Positions 8,840-17,937 of a stretch of 64,000 nt of DNA are shown piece after piece (position 1 is the stretch's first letter; every line of letters begins with the position of its first letter). This DNA comes from Owenweeksia sp. (lineage in GTDB: Bacteria; Bacteroidota; Bacteroidia; Flavobacteriales; Schleiferiaceae), in the NCBI GenBank assembly GCA_002695025.1, contig NZNV01000017.1, positions 372,001 to 436,000 on the forward strand, written 5' to 3'. The position numbers and the translations under genes were made by a program. The notes beneath the pieces are model-generated. The model was not told where the DNA came from and made no database searches. It worked only from the letters and a program-made list of their open reading frames with translations.

Positions 8840-8863
8840 AGTCCGGGGATGGTTCCCCGGACT
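8840..8863 (-). terminator. Rho-independent terminator of the leftward T9SS gene
   Basis: Ten-base perfect stem AGTCCGGGGA/TCCCCGGACT with a 4-nt loop. On the minus strand it is followed by TTTTTT, so it terminates the leftward gene ending at 8890. It may also slow rightward transcription from the sensor kinase gene. Confidence 0.85.
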
Positions 8864-8889
8864 GTGTACTAAGTGGAAAAGAAAGGGAT

Positions 8890-10701
8890 CTAATCCGTAG
8901 TGGTAATTTCAAGGGTTTTGATGCCCTGTGAGGTGCTGTATCGCACCAGGTAGATACCCGCAGCTATCTCACCCGGCTCCCATTCCAGGGTATGAGCGCC
9001 CTCTTTGTAGCTGGAAAGGTCAAAACTCTTGACCTGTATGCCTTTGATATCGGTAATGATCATACGGTCACCTTTTTCTCCTTTGGCCAGGGTGAAGGCA
9101 AAGTTTACTTTGTCGGTAAACGGGTTAGGGTAACTGCTGAAGTTATCTGCTGCATCAAAAGTCCGGCCTGTGGAACCTCCTTTGGTGGTATTGACATTAG
9201 GGTCTGGTGCAACTCTTACGTGGCCACTACCCGCAACTACATCACTGTGTTTGTATAGGACCATATTTATATCCTCCAAACTTTCAAAGAACATATAATC
9301 TACCCCTTCATCCGTTAAACGGCCAGCCACAGAGGGGATGAGCTGGTCTCCCTCCAGGCCGTCTCCGTGGAAGTTGCCTTTATTGATATAGCTGTATACC
9401 GTTCCTCCGGCTATAATATCTCCGTTTTTATAAGAACGTCCCAGCACATCAGAACCATAATTCTCATCCAGACAAAACTCTACCTCGGTTGCCCAAACAA
9501 TAGTATAATCACCATCATAACCCTCTGAACCACCGCGGTAGGTAACCACCGGGCTAGTGCTGTAACGCGTGGTATACTCCGGGTTAACCAGAGTGACATC
9601 CAGGCGTTGGTCATCGTTAAAAATTCCCCAGTTGTTAATTTTCCAGTTATTACAGGAACCTGTGGCCGTTACAATTTCAATATCGTTAGGGTAATCGTTG
9701 TTTTTGCGGGAAGCAATACGGGGCTGGCCTTTGAGAGGAGTGGTTATTAACCCGGTGTAAGCACCGCTGTACCACATGTGAGGTTGATAAACCGTGCCCG
9801 TGGTAGTATGAATATCGGCAGTAACATCATCAACGAGGTAATGTCCGTTCACATAAGAAAAAGTGACCCGGGTGCCTTCATCATGGAATTGAGAAATTGA
9901 TACATCAGGCCACTTGTTGAATTCGTATAATTCATCTTCTTCATACGAATTTAAAGGACGGTCTATAGCCGGGCTTACCTGGTCTCCCAGGCAATTGATA
10001 GCCCCGGATATACTGGGGCCTGCTTCTTCACTGCAGGCACATCCTTTACCTTCAATGTCATTACCGGAACCATCCACATAGCCATACGCGCCATATATGT
10101 CGCTCACTACAAATGACATACCTCCTCTTAATGCTAACCGGTTTTTTTCAGTGGTTACTATTGCTGGATTGTCAAAATCGAGTTCCCATCCTTCCCATAT
10201 TTCTGTAGACTGGTGCCAGGTTATAGCTACCATTCCCGCAGCATTAACATCCACGTTTGGACTACCGCAGGTAGGTTGCGTACCCAAAATACAAGACCGA
10301 TGAAGTTGAAATTCATTTCCGTCCCAATAATAGGATTCCCATTGCACATAATTATTTTGATTGATAAAAACAGCCAGAGCATAGTCGCTTTCGTATTCAG
10401 CAAGTACTACATCAGGATCATAAGCAGGGTTACCCTCATTCAGCAGCAGGGTGCCTTTTTTGCCTTGAGCGGCATAATCCCAGCCCAATTCCGAGGTTCC
10501 ATCGGAAAGATCATAGACCATCACCTGTCTGTCTTGCAGTGCACCCATACCCGTGTTACTGACAAATTCACTGCCGGTGTAAATTTCATCCTCATCCGTA
10601 TAAGCAAGATCAGGGCGAACCTGTGCCAGGGCATGGCTGCCTAAGCCTATGGATAAGGCACCTGCCATCACGGATCGGAGCATAAATTTTAAATGTTTCA
10701 T
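8890..10701 (-). CDS. Secreted protein with T9SS type A sorting domain
   Basis: A 603-aa protein with a signal peptide (SVMAGALSIGLGSHALAQ). The central 500 residues are beta-rich and Asp/Asn/Gly/Tyr-rich, with WYDYAA/YYWDGNEF-like strands and a Cys cluster (GKGCACSEE near residue 220, with further Cys nearby), and no enzyme family I recognise. The end is a classical type A T9SS sorting domain: FSSYPNPFTDKVNFAF, then GIYLVRYSTSQGIKTLEITT. It should be exported through the outer membrane and attached to the cell surface or released. It is a single-gene unit closed by a strong terminator. Confidence 0.85.
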   Translation of the reverse strand: MKHLKFMLRSVMAGALSIGLGSHALAQVRPDLAYTDEDEIYTGSEFVSNTGMGALQDRQVMVYDLSDGTSELGWDYAAQGKKGTLLLNEGNPAYDPDVVLAEYESDYALAVFINQNNYVQWESYYWDGNEFQLHRSCILGTQPTCGSPNVDVNAAGMVAITWHQSTEIWEGWELDFDNPAIVTTEKNRLALRGGMSFVVSDIYGAYGYVDGSGNDIEGKGCACSEEAGPSISGAINCLGDQVSPAIDRPLNSYEEDELYEFNKWPDVSISQFHDEGTRVTFSYVNGHYLVDDVTADIHTTTGTVYQPHMWYSGAYTGLITTPLKGQPRIASRKNNDYPNDIEIVTATGSCNNWKINNWGIFNDDQRLDVTLVNPEYTTRYSTSPVVTYRGGSEGYDGDYTIVWATEVEFCLDENYGSDVLGRSYKNGDIIAGGTVYSYINKGNFHGDGLEGDQLIPSVAGRLTDEGVDYMFFESLEDINMVLYKHSDVVAGSGHVRVAPDPNVNTTKGGSTGRTFDAADNFSSYPNPFTDKVNFAFTLAKGEKGDRMIITDIKGIQVKSFDLSSYKEGAHTLEWEPGEIAAGIYLVRYSTSQGIKTLEITTTD

Positions 10702-10840
10702 TTTTAGGAAATTAGAATAGCCTACTCTGTTAGAGGTTTTTCGGCATCCACCTGTAAATACTTTTGTTGCCTGACGTAAGGTTAGAGCAAATTATCCGCG
10801 AAAACGGGTGGTTTTTGTGAACGGCTGGTATGGGGTGGAG

Positions 10841-11398
10841 TTAGGGGCAGCTTGCCTTGAGTTCGGTGGAACAGATGTCTCTGCTTATGTGGCCAGGCTG
10901 TTTCGGCAGATAGTGAATTAGTCCCTTCATTTGAGGGTGATGAGCTGATCTATCAGGTTCTGCAAATAGTACGTAAAAGGCATCTTCATAGGGTAATAAG
11001 GAAACCTCCACATTGATTTTCCCAGTCCCCAAGCGGTATTTCTTCCAGTAGCGGTTCAATCCAGGGTTCATCTGATGGTCAGAGCGTGACTTTATAGGTA
11101 TCGCGGTGTCCGTCCTTTCTTTACCCTTTTCACCATAGTTCTCGCACAGGCGGTAACTATCCATCGGAACATGATAGTAACGATACTGAAAAGGCGGTGG
11201 GAAACGGTTATGAACTATGATATCGATGAAAAGCATGCGCCAGGGAGAATTTGGACCTTCTTTCTCAAGTCCTGCGGCAGTATGTATGTTATGGATCACC
11301 TCAAAACCTAGCGTATCAAAGTACATTTTATAGATAGCCAAATGAAAGAGGATAGAATCAGCTTTTATAAGAATTGGGGTCTTCAGTTCAACCCCCAA
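10841..11398 (-). CDS. Hypothetical protein with weak start
   Basis: A 185-codon frame starting with TTG at 11398; the first ATG lies at codon 25, so the true start is uncertain. There is no signal peptide, membrane helix or firm family match. The first 60 residues (PILIKADSILFHLAIYKMYF, later WRMLFIDIIV) faintly resemble the strand-helix rhythm of a receiver domain without its Asp residues, which is weak evidence. The rest is Tyr-, His- and Pro-rich. One copy of a dispersed 21-bp repeat overlaps the start. It may be a real lineage-specific gene or a decayed one. Confidence 0.4.
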   Translation of the reverse strand: MGVELKTPILIKADSILFHLAIYKMYFDTLGFEVIHNIHTAAGLEKEGPNSPWRMLFIDIIVHNRFPPPFQYRYYHVPMDSYRLCENYGEKGKERTDTAIPIKSRSDHQMNPGLNRYWKKYRLGTGKINVEVSLLPYEDAFYVLFAEPDRSAHHPQMKGLIHYLPKQPGHISRDICSTELKASCP

Positions 11399-11415
11399 CT
11401 AAAAAACTCTCAACT
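11395..11415 (+). repeat. Dispersed 21-bp repeat, copy 1
   Basis: Begins CCAACTAAAAAACTC and continues TCAACT. It matches the copies at 27140 and 28087 with one or two differences. All three copies have the same orientation and lie between genes. Confidence 0.55.
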
Positions 11416-11719
11416 CCTCTACACACTTACAGCCCATTTGCAACGTCCATAACTTTTTTACCCGCAGCTAATAAAGGGTCGTTGCTCCCTTAGAGTGAAT
11501 GTATAATCTTCACCCCGATTTAAAGTACAATAACACATCGGCAAGGGATTAACAGAGGTTACGGTCTTGAGTAATACATTAAGGAACCATTGAAAATGAC
11601 CTTAAAATGAAAGAGAAAATAACCCCTGTCTTATAGGAAAACTATCGCAATAGCAGACCAATAGGCATTGCCGGTTATTGAAATGTCTAACCCCAAAAAT
11701 TTAAAATTACTTTTTTGAC
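11416..11719. other. Intergenic region with no gene
   Basis: AT-rich spacer between the leftward 185-codon frame and the rightward T9SS gene. It presumably holds the promoter for the gene at 11720, but no clear TTTG/TAnnTTTG pair is visible. Confidence 0.4.
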
Positions 11720-14080
11720 ATGAAAACAAAGACTTTACTATTGGCAATGCTTTACTCGGTGTTAAGCTTTGGCCAGACCCCTAAATGGACCTTGGGCGAC
11801 CGGCTGATTGATTTCAGCGGTAGCAACCCAACTATTTCTACCACCTATGCCCATGACGAAATCGAGAACGCTGCCTATGATCGTAACGGTAATTTGGTGT
11901 TCTATGTGGCTGATAATAAGATTTACGATGCAAGCAATGTGCAGAAGGCTGGGGTACTTGGCTTGGCCACCGTATCCCATTCGGCCTTAATTCCTGTACC
12001 TGCACGGTGTGATGAGTATTACCTGATCCGCGGTGAAGGTTTACCGGCCAAACCCGGAAAGATCTGGTGGCAACGCATTACTGTACAGGGAGGAACCTAC
12101 ACAGTAAGCCAGGCGGTGGCCATTACCAATACCAATATTCACAATGAGATCCCCACTTTTGCCCTCACTGCATTAGACAATGTCAAAAACCGCAGGCTCC
12201 TGTTTTGTGAAGAGGCGGTGTATGAAGTAACAGCGGCCGGGATCAACCATCTGAAGACCATTAGTGGTTTTCACGTTACGTTCTCTGAATTGGAGTATTT
12301 CTATGATGGAGGGAATTATGTTTTTTACTGTGGCGATGATTTCAGTCACATTTTCCGGTATGAGATAAGCCCACAGTTCAACCTCATATCAGCTACCACC
12401 CTCACCACGCTTCCGAATCTCCTCATTGCAACAGGGCTGGAAGTATACAACAGCGGAAATAATCTCCTCATAGCTACCAAAAATGATCTTCGGGTGTATA
12501 ATGTGGTGAACAATACGATGAGTGTGATCCCCAACTCCTCGTCAATGGGAAATACCAACATAGAACGCGCAGCGGATGGTAATTTCTACGGTATTCATTC
12601 CAGTATAATAAATGGTAATCAGATTGTCCGTAAGCTTTATAGGATTGACCCGTTCAACATGACGATTTCAAATATGAATATTGGATTGAATTGGGTAAGT
12701 GGCTATTTCTGGTTTCGCATCCCCCACCAGGTAGATGGGGACAATTTGATGCAAAACTCTTTTATGTGGGATCTATGGACCAGTGACGGCAATGGCGACA
12801 TCGGTGACGAGCCCGATGTACAATCTACCAACTATTGGGAAGGGAACGTGTGGAACTGTACCGGCACTTTGGGTTGTACAAATCCCCAGAATCCCGATGC
12901 CAATCATGCCAACTACATGACCGTGAAAGTAGAGAATAAAGGATGTACCTATTCAGCTCCTGCTTCCGTCCATCTGTACTGGACCCGTGCCCGGACCGGG
13001 GAAATATGGCCGGACCATTGGACCAATAACCCATCCAATTACCTCAATGGTCACCTGGCCGGTGAAGAAGTTACCCCGGCTTCCGGTTTGTCCATTCCCG
13101 CCCTGGCACCCGGAGCCTCCATTACCCTTGATGTACAATGGAACCCTCCCTATCCGGTGTATTTCCCGGCCAATTTTGGGGCCACCACCCCCAATGGAAA
13201 GCCCATGATCTGCTTTTTAAGCCGCATCGTAGCCGCTAATGATCCTATGTACACCGAATACAACGGTATTAAAATGTCTGATTATGCCCGTGATAACAAC
13301 AACGTAGCCACACGTAACGCAGAATTGGTGTATACAGGGTTTCCGATTATGATAGCACCGGGAACCTTGCCTGACATGGCGATGTTAACTCAGGATATTC
13401 ACACTCTTTTACTAAACGCTTCGGGTGCTGATGCGGTGGGTGAACTTCAGATCCGCAATCTGGGTGCCAATGATCTCATCATGCATGGAGAAATATTCCT
13501 TTACATAGAAGATCACTTGTATGCTCAGTGGGAGGCAAATGGCGCTATGGGTACGGGCATTGAAGCTCTTGGTGAAGGAGTATTCCGCATTACCGATGGT
13601 ATGCAGGCAAGTTTGCAGAACCTCAATATCTCCGCAGCAGATGAAGGCAATATCGGGTTACAATTCTTTTCTTCAGATCCAGGTTTGCCGGATGGAACCG
13701 ATTTTAAGTATATAGTTGAAACGGTGGATATGGCTGGTGAAGTAGGTTCAGGATATGTATTCAACATCCTGTCAGGTGTGGCTCCCGAAGAAGGTGATAA
13801 AGGAAAGGCGCTTGTAGCAGGTGAATACATGAACCCGGAGGATGTAGTGAAGGTCTTTCCCAACCCAACCACCGGTAGGGTCCAGGTACAGCGCATGCTG
13901 GAAGATATTGTAGAAGTTAGGGTGAAAAATATAGAAGGTAAGAGTGTACCGGTTGAGGTAAATGCCGTAGAAAACGGTTTTGAGGTGGACTTACAACACC
14001 ATCCTGCCGGCACGTATTTCATTATTGTCGTAACCGAAAGCGGCAGAACTGTAGCCCACAAGCTCTTATTGGCAAAATAA
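11720..14080 (+). CDS. Secreted protein with T9SS type A sorting domain
   Basis: A 786-aa protein with a short signal peptide (MKTKTLLLAMLYSVLSFGQ). The N-terminal half contains repeated beta-strand units (GNLVFYVADNKIYDAS, NNLLIATKNDLRVYN, DGNFYGIHSS) that look like a beta-propeller. The middle part has Ig/CARDB-like strands (ANYMTVKVENKGCTYSAPAS, SITLDVQWNPP) and probably tolerates cleft-free surface exposure. The C-terminus KVFPNPTTGRVQVQ...GTYFIIVVTESGRTVAHKLL is a type A T9SS signal. No catalytic motif is apparent. It stands alone, with a terminator 21 bp downstream. Confidence 0.85.
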   Translation: MKTKTLLLAMLYSVLSFGQTPKWTLGDRLIDFSGSNPTISTTYAHDEIENAAYDRNGNLVFYVADNKIYDASNVQKAGVLGLATVSHSALIPVPARCDEYYLIRGEGLPAKPGKIWWQRITVQGGTYTVSQAVAITNTNIHNEIPTFALTALDNVKNRRLLFCEEAVYEVTAAGINHLKTISGFHVTFSELEYFYDGGNYVFYCGDDFSHIFRYEISPQFNLISATTLTTLPNLLIATGLEVYNSGNNLLIATKNDLRVYNVVNNTMSVIPNSSSMGNTNIERAADGNFYGIHSSIINGNQIVRKLYRIDPFNMTISNMNIGLNWVSGYFWFRIPHQVDGDNLMQNSFMWDLWTSDGNGDIGDEPDVQSTNYWEGNVWNCTGTLGCTNPQNPDANHANYMTVKVENKGCTYSAPASVHLYWTRARTGEIWPDHWTNNPSNYLNGHLAGEEVTPASGLSIPALAPGASITLDVQWNPPYPVYFPANFGATTPNGKPMICFLSRIVAANDPMYTEYNGIKMSDYARDNNNVATRNAELVYTGFPIMIAPGTLPDMAMLTQDIHTLLLNASGADAVGELQIRNLGANDLIMHGEIFLYIEDHLYAQWEANGAMGTGIEALGEGVFRITDGMQASLQNLNISAADEGNIGLQFFSSDPGLPDGTDFKYIVETVDMAGEVGSGYVFNILSGVAPEEGDKGKALVAGEYMNPEDVVKVFPNPTTGRVQVQRMLEDIVEVRVKNIEGKSVPVEVNAVENGFEVDLQHHPAGTYFIIVVTESGRTVAHKLLLAK

Positions 14081-14100
14081 AAATGGTCTAATAAATTAGG

Positions 14101-14133
14101 AGGTCCGGAGAGAAATCTTCGGACCTTTTCCTT
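14101..14133 (+). terminator. Rho-independent terminator
   Basis: AGGTCCGGAG, a short loop, CTTCGGACCTT, then TTCCTTT: a stem of about 10 bp with one mismatch and a T-rich tail on the plus strand, just after the T9SS gene. Confidence 0.75.
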
Positions 14134-14246
14134 TGCCACGCTCCAACATATCCTTCAAATATATATAAAGAGATACCTGTGTTATCAAATGGTAAGCACA
14201 AAAAGCGTTTATATGAGAGCATGAATTAGAGGAAAACCCTGTTAAA

Positions 14247-16781
14247 TCAGGCTATACCCGCATTGTGATTAATATCGTCCACTATGCTGATCAGCTGGCG
14301 CACCTCATTATCTTCAAATAAACCGAAAGGCCCCTGGTCATGCTGGTGGGTAAAGGGTGGTTCAAACAATAGCTTTTTGTCAATGGTACCGTTGTGGGTC
14401 AGGTAATTGATGATCGTGTCCAGGAAGGTAACCTGGTCCGGGTTAAGGTTACCCTCGTGTAGAAAGCCCGAAAAAGCCTCGCGGGCGGCTTTTACGTCCA
14501 GGCCCACTATGCTGCGGATAAATGCCCCCAGTGGCTGCTTTCCGTACTCTTTTTCAAATTGTTCGCGGGTACCACGCTCCTCCCCGTCAAAAAGGAATGT
14601 TTCCAATTGTTGTATTTCGGCCGGGGTGATGGGGATATTACTATACAGTTTATGGATGGTAAGGTGGTGCTGGTTCTGTCGGATGAAGTTCTCCACGCGG
14701 TCCTTATAACTTTGCAGGCTACGGGTCAGGCTCAGTATATCGTGTTCCTTTACCTGGGCTTCATCCAGGGTGTCTTCAAAGCTGGTATACACCAGTTCGG
14801 TTTTATCCTTATCCAGGAATTTAATAAGCCCCCGTAGTCCGGTACGGATATCTTCCAGGCGGTTCACGGAAGCTTCCTTCCAGAAATCCATTTTCATGAA
14901 CTCTTTGATCAGCCCGGCTTTTTCGGCCACGGCAGGGATGTTCTGCTTTTTCAGCAGGCGGTTGCCGGTGTTGATCAGTCTCCCTCTTGCGTTTTCCTGG
15001 CGTCCGTCTCCCGTAAGGGTGTACAACATCAGTTTCAACATCAGCAGGTCAAAACGCTTGGCCAGTTCATCGCCACCGGAAACTACATCCGGCAAATGAG
15101 ATAAATGATTAATGACATCAGCTACGTCCAGCCCGGATAGGTTTTCCCAACGCTCTCTTTCGGAATATTCCACTACGTAGCGTAGTTCTTTCTGTACCAC
15201 AAAGCGGTTGCGGTCCAGGATTGCGATCAGCTTATGAAGCAGGTCCAGGTAATGTTTACGCAGGCCATTATGCTCCTCGTCCTGGAAATCCATTCCGCTC
15301 AAAACCTGGATAATCTCCACCTGCGTGATAAAGGTTTGCTGGCTAAGGGTGAGGGAAGCGGAGGGAGTGATGCCATCCGGGTTTTCCTCGAAAAATTCCA
15401 GATTACTGCAAAAGTCAAAGAGGTAAAAGCATTCCTTGTCCGCACCGGGACCGAAAAGATCCGGCCGCAAGCGTGTTCCCCGGCCTATCATCTGCCAGAA
15501 TTTGGTCACAGACTTTACCCCTTTAAAGAACACCAGGTTTACTACCCGCGGGGCATCTATACCGGTGTCCATCATGTCTACCGAAACAGCCAGTATGGGG
15601 TTAGTATCTTTCTCTTCATCGCAGAACTCTTCCAGCAGGTGCTGCGCGCGGGGCTCGTAATTATCGATCACCCGCAAGAACTTCCCGGAGTACTCCGGGA
15701 ACAGTTTGTTAAAACGTTTTTCGATGAACTCCGCGTGGGAGTGGTTCTGGGCAAACAGTATGGTTTTGCCAATGTGCTCGCCACCCACTTTAATGCCCTT
15801 TTCCATTACGTAGGTAAGCACTTTATCCACGGTGCCGGTATTAAATAGCCATTCGTTCAGGGCGCGGCTGTCTATCTCCTCTGGCACAGCTCCCGTCTCA
15901 GGGTCGCCAAACTTCCGTTCGTATTCTTCTTTTTCTTTGTCGGAAAGCTCGTTGTAACGGATACCTTCCCGGGGAAATTTAACCGGAAAGGTCACGGCCT
16001 TGGGCGGCACCAGGTACTCTTCATCTACCGCTTTTTGCAGCTCGTATGCAAAGGTGGGGTTGTCATCCTCTATATCAAAAAGATCATAGGTATTGCGGTC
16101 TACCTGCGTTTTGGGGGTGGCGGTAAGTCCTACCAGCAAGGAATCAAAATAATCGAAGATGGCTTTGTATTTCACGTAAACGGAGCGGTGTGCTTCGTCT
16201 ATGATCACCAGGTCAAAATGCCCCACCCCATAAAAGCGGCTGTCTCCGCTGCGCAGGGAGTCTATCTTATTCATGATGGTGGGGTAAGTGCTGAACACCA
16301 GGCGGGTGCCATCATCTTCCTTTTCCTGGGTGAGGTCTATAGCTAAAAGCTGGGGTAGGTGTTCCTTAAAGGCGTTCTGGGTTACCAGGGCGTTGCGGTC
16401 CGCTAAAAAGAGCACTCGTTTTACCCAGTTGCATTTGGTGAGTACCTCCACCAGGGCCGCTGCCGTGCGGGTTTTGCCGGTTCCGGTGGCCATTACCAAC
16501 AGCGCTTTGCGGGCTTTACCTTTTAATTCTCCCCTGGAGTTGCGCCTTACAAAAGCATGGGTAATGCGCTTAATGGCTTCGTACTGGTAAGCTCGGCCGG
16601 CTATATCGGCATTCACCGGGTAGCTGCGGATGTCCGCCCGATCTTTCCTGCGGTCAATAAGCCTCTGCAGCTCACCCTGATTTCTATGACAATACCAAAG
16701 GGTTAAGATAATTTTTTTCATAGGGTCTATCATCTCTGATAACAGCCATAACCCTATGGATGATCTTGTTCCTAAGAGCAT
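14247..16781 (-). pseudogene. hsdR: Orphan type I restriction HsdR lacking its N-terminal nuclease part
   Basis: From about residue 35 the protein is a well-preserved HsdR motor: RAYQYEAIKRI, Walker A LLVMATGTGKT, DEAH-type LVIIDEAHRS, LVGLTATPK, and helicase motif VI-like WQMIGRGTRLRPD, followed by a long C-terminal region. The first 34 codons do not look like HsdR. They are a shifted reading of the tail of an IS110-type transposase (see 16684-16821), so the N-terminal PD-(D/E)XK nuclease domain, usually 150-250 residues, is missing. No hsdM or hsdS adjoins it. It is almost certainly a remnant of a lost type I system cut by an insertion and deletion. A full hsdR lies in the island at 39057. 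Translation of an ATPase-only protein cannot be excluded. Confidence 0.8.
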
Positions 16782-16821
16782 TGATCACACTCATTTTGTT
16801 TTTGCCCTCAACACTTTCGTT
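16684..16821 (-). mobile_element. 3' remnant of an IS110-family-like transposase gene
   Basis: In a different frame from hsdR, the minus strand encodes EGKNKMSVINALRNKIIHRV followed by MAVIRDDRPYEKNYLNPLVLS and a TAG at 16684. The pattern 'eGK.KM.VINA.RNK...R..AV......Y' is that of the extreme C-terminus of IS110-type transposases. No upstream transposase sequence survives. The stop lies within a few bases of the point where hsdR homology resumes, so the insertion and a later deletion explain the truncated hsdR. Confidence 0.65.
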
Positions 16822-17471
16822 TGTCGGGTAAGTCACCCGGAGTGATCCGTCTCAGGCGGATTATATCAAAGGGCAGCAAAATCCTAACTCATCCAGCCCA
16901 CCGGAGATTTCCAGAATTAGCTGCATCTCAGCCGGAATTGCGTCCCGAAGCATTTCGGAAAAGAGCATGCAGGCTGAAAGATGACCGCGGTTCTGCGCAG
17001 CAGAAAATTCCTGAAATCACCGTGATTTTTGCTCTCCTTTGCATCCAGGCAAAGGAGAAGAAAAGAATAAGCCACCTCAGTACATAGTTATCCAAATCCC
17101 TGGCCATCCATAAGTTCTCCGTTACCCTCAAAACGGGTGTCACCCCAAGTGATCCACCCTTGGCGTATAAACCTTCCAGGTTTTTCACCACACCGAAGAG
17201 ACCCTGGAAGGTTTCAAATCGGGGAAGCCTGGATGTACCGTGTCCACCCTTGTCGCGATCGAAGGGCGAGCTTGGGTGAGTAATTAAACGTTTTGGATAC
17301 TAATAACCATTTTGTTTAGTAGGGTGGTTTGGGATTTAGTTAAACGGTTCACTCCGCCTGAAGCAGCTTATCGGGTTCCATCCATGACCGGTAAATCACT
17401 ACTGTAAATCAATATAATTAAGGATAAACAACAGCGGCTGATCCTGTTCATTTGTAGGAAAATGAATCTCA
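16822..17471. other. Degenerate intergenic region between hsdR remnant and small T9SS gene
   Basis: No gene is convincing in these 650 bases. Similar short phrases recur (CCGGAGTGATCC at about 16837, CCAAGTGATCC at about 17146, CACTCCGCCTGAAGCAG at about 17350), which suggests non-coding repeat units. Minus-strand frames here give Arg/Ser/Phe-rich peptides typical of intergenic repeats, not proteins. Confidence 0.45.
17169..17214. repeat. Spaced inverted repeat
   Basis: AAACCTTCCAGG and CCTGGAAGGTTT, a perfect 12-bp inverted pair separated by 22 bases. It could fold as a hairpin or be a repeat-family unit. No gene lies close enough to call it a terminator with confidence. Confidence 0.6.
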
Positions 17472-17936
17472 TTGAAAACTTTAATTCTGCTTCTTTCCTG
17501 CTTCAGTATCAGTCTGTATGGCCAGCAAGCTGCTCTTAGCAGTGGTTTGGAAGGCCGGGGAACAGGAGGCACCTTCTCCGCAAGTGCGGGTCTGCCTGGC
17601 TTTACCTTTTATGCGGATGCTACTGGTTCACTGGCGCTGGGCGTGCAGCATCCCTGGGAGAGTTTTTCGCTCTCATTTCCCTCCACTTTTTCGCTGCAGG
17701 GAGCCGTCCATTTATATCCCGTGCCAGCTACGGATAGGCTCTGCATCCGCATGGATAGCCTTAAAGATGGTTATTACCAGGTGTTTGATGGTGGTGGCCG
17801 GTTGGTTCAAAAAGGACCACTCCGTAATTCTGTAACCGAAATTCAGCTATCCGCACTGCAAAGTGGACATTATCATATATCCATTTTTCAGGACCATAGC
17901 CTCTCAGGAATTTTTCCTTTCACTAAAATCCATTAA
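17472..17936 (+). CDS. Small secreted protein with T9SS type A-like C-terminus
   Basis: A 154-aa protein. The only usable start in frame is TTG at 17472, because a stop codon lies 9 bp upstream; it yields an excellent signal peptide (MKTLILLLSCFSISLYGQ). The mature part is short: a Gly/Ser-rich segment (SSGLEGRGTGGTFSASAG) and then VHLYPVPATDRLCIRM...GHYHISIFQDHS, which follows the type A sorting-domain layout. A protein that is nearly all sorting domain is unusual. It is followed after 1 bp by the gene at 17938 and is probably coupled to it. Confidence 0.7.
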   Translation: MKTLILLLSCFSISLYGQQAALSSGLEGRGTGGTFSASAGLPGFTFYADATGSLALGVQHPWESFSLSFPSTFSLQGAVHLYPVPATDRLCIRMDSLKDGYYQVFDGGGRLVQKGPLRNSVTEIQLSALQSGHYHISIFQDHSLSGIFPFTKIH

Positions 17937-17937
17937 A

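Noticed and set aside
13525-14139. 204-codon minus-strand frame at the end of the T9SS gene
   Set aside because: Shadow frame, Ser/Thr/Pro-rich without motif; the plus-strand gene has a clear sorting domain.
16928-17191. 87-codon minus-strand frame rich in Arg, Ser and Phe
   Set aside because: Typical of non-coding intergenic repeats; no family or context support.
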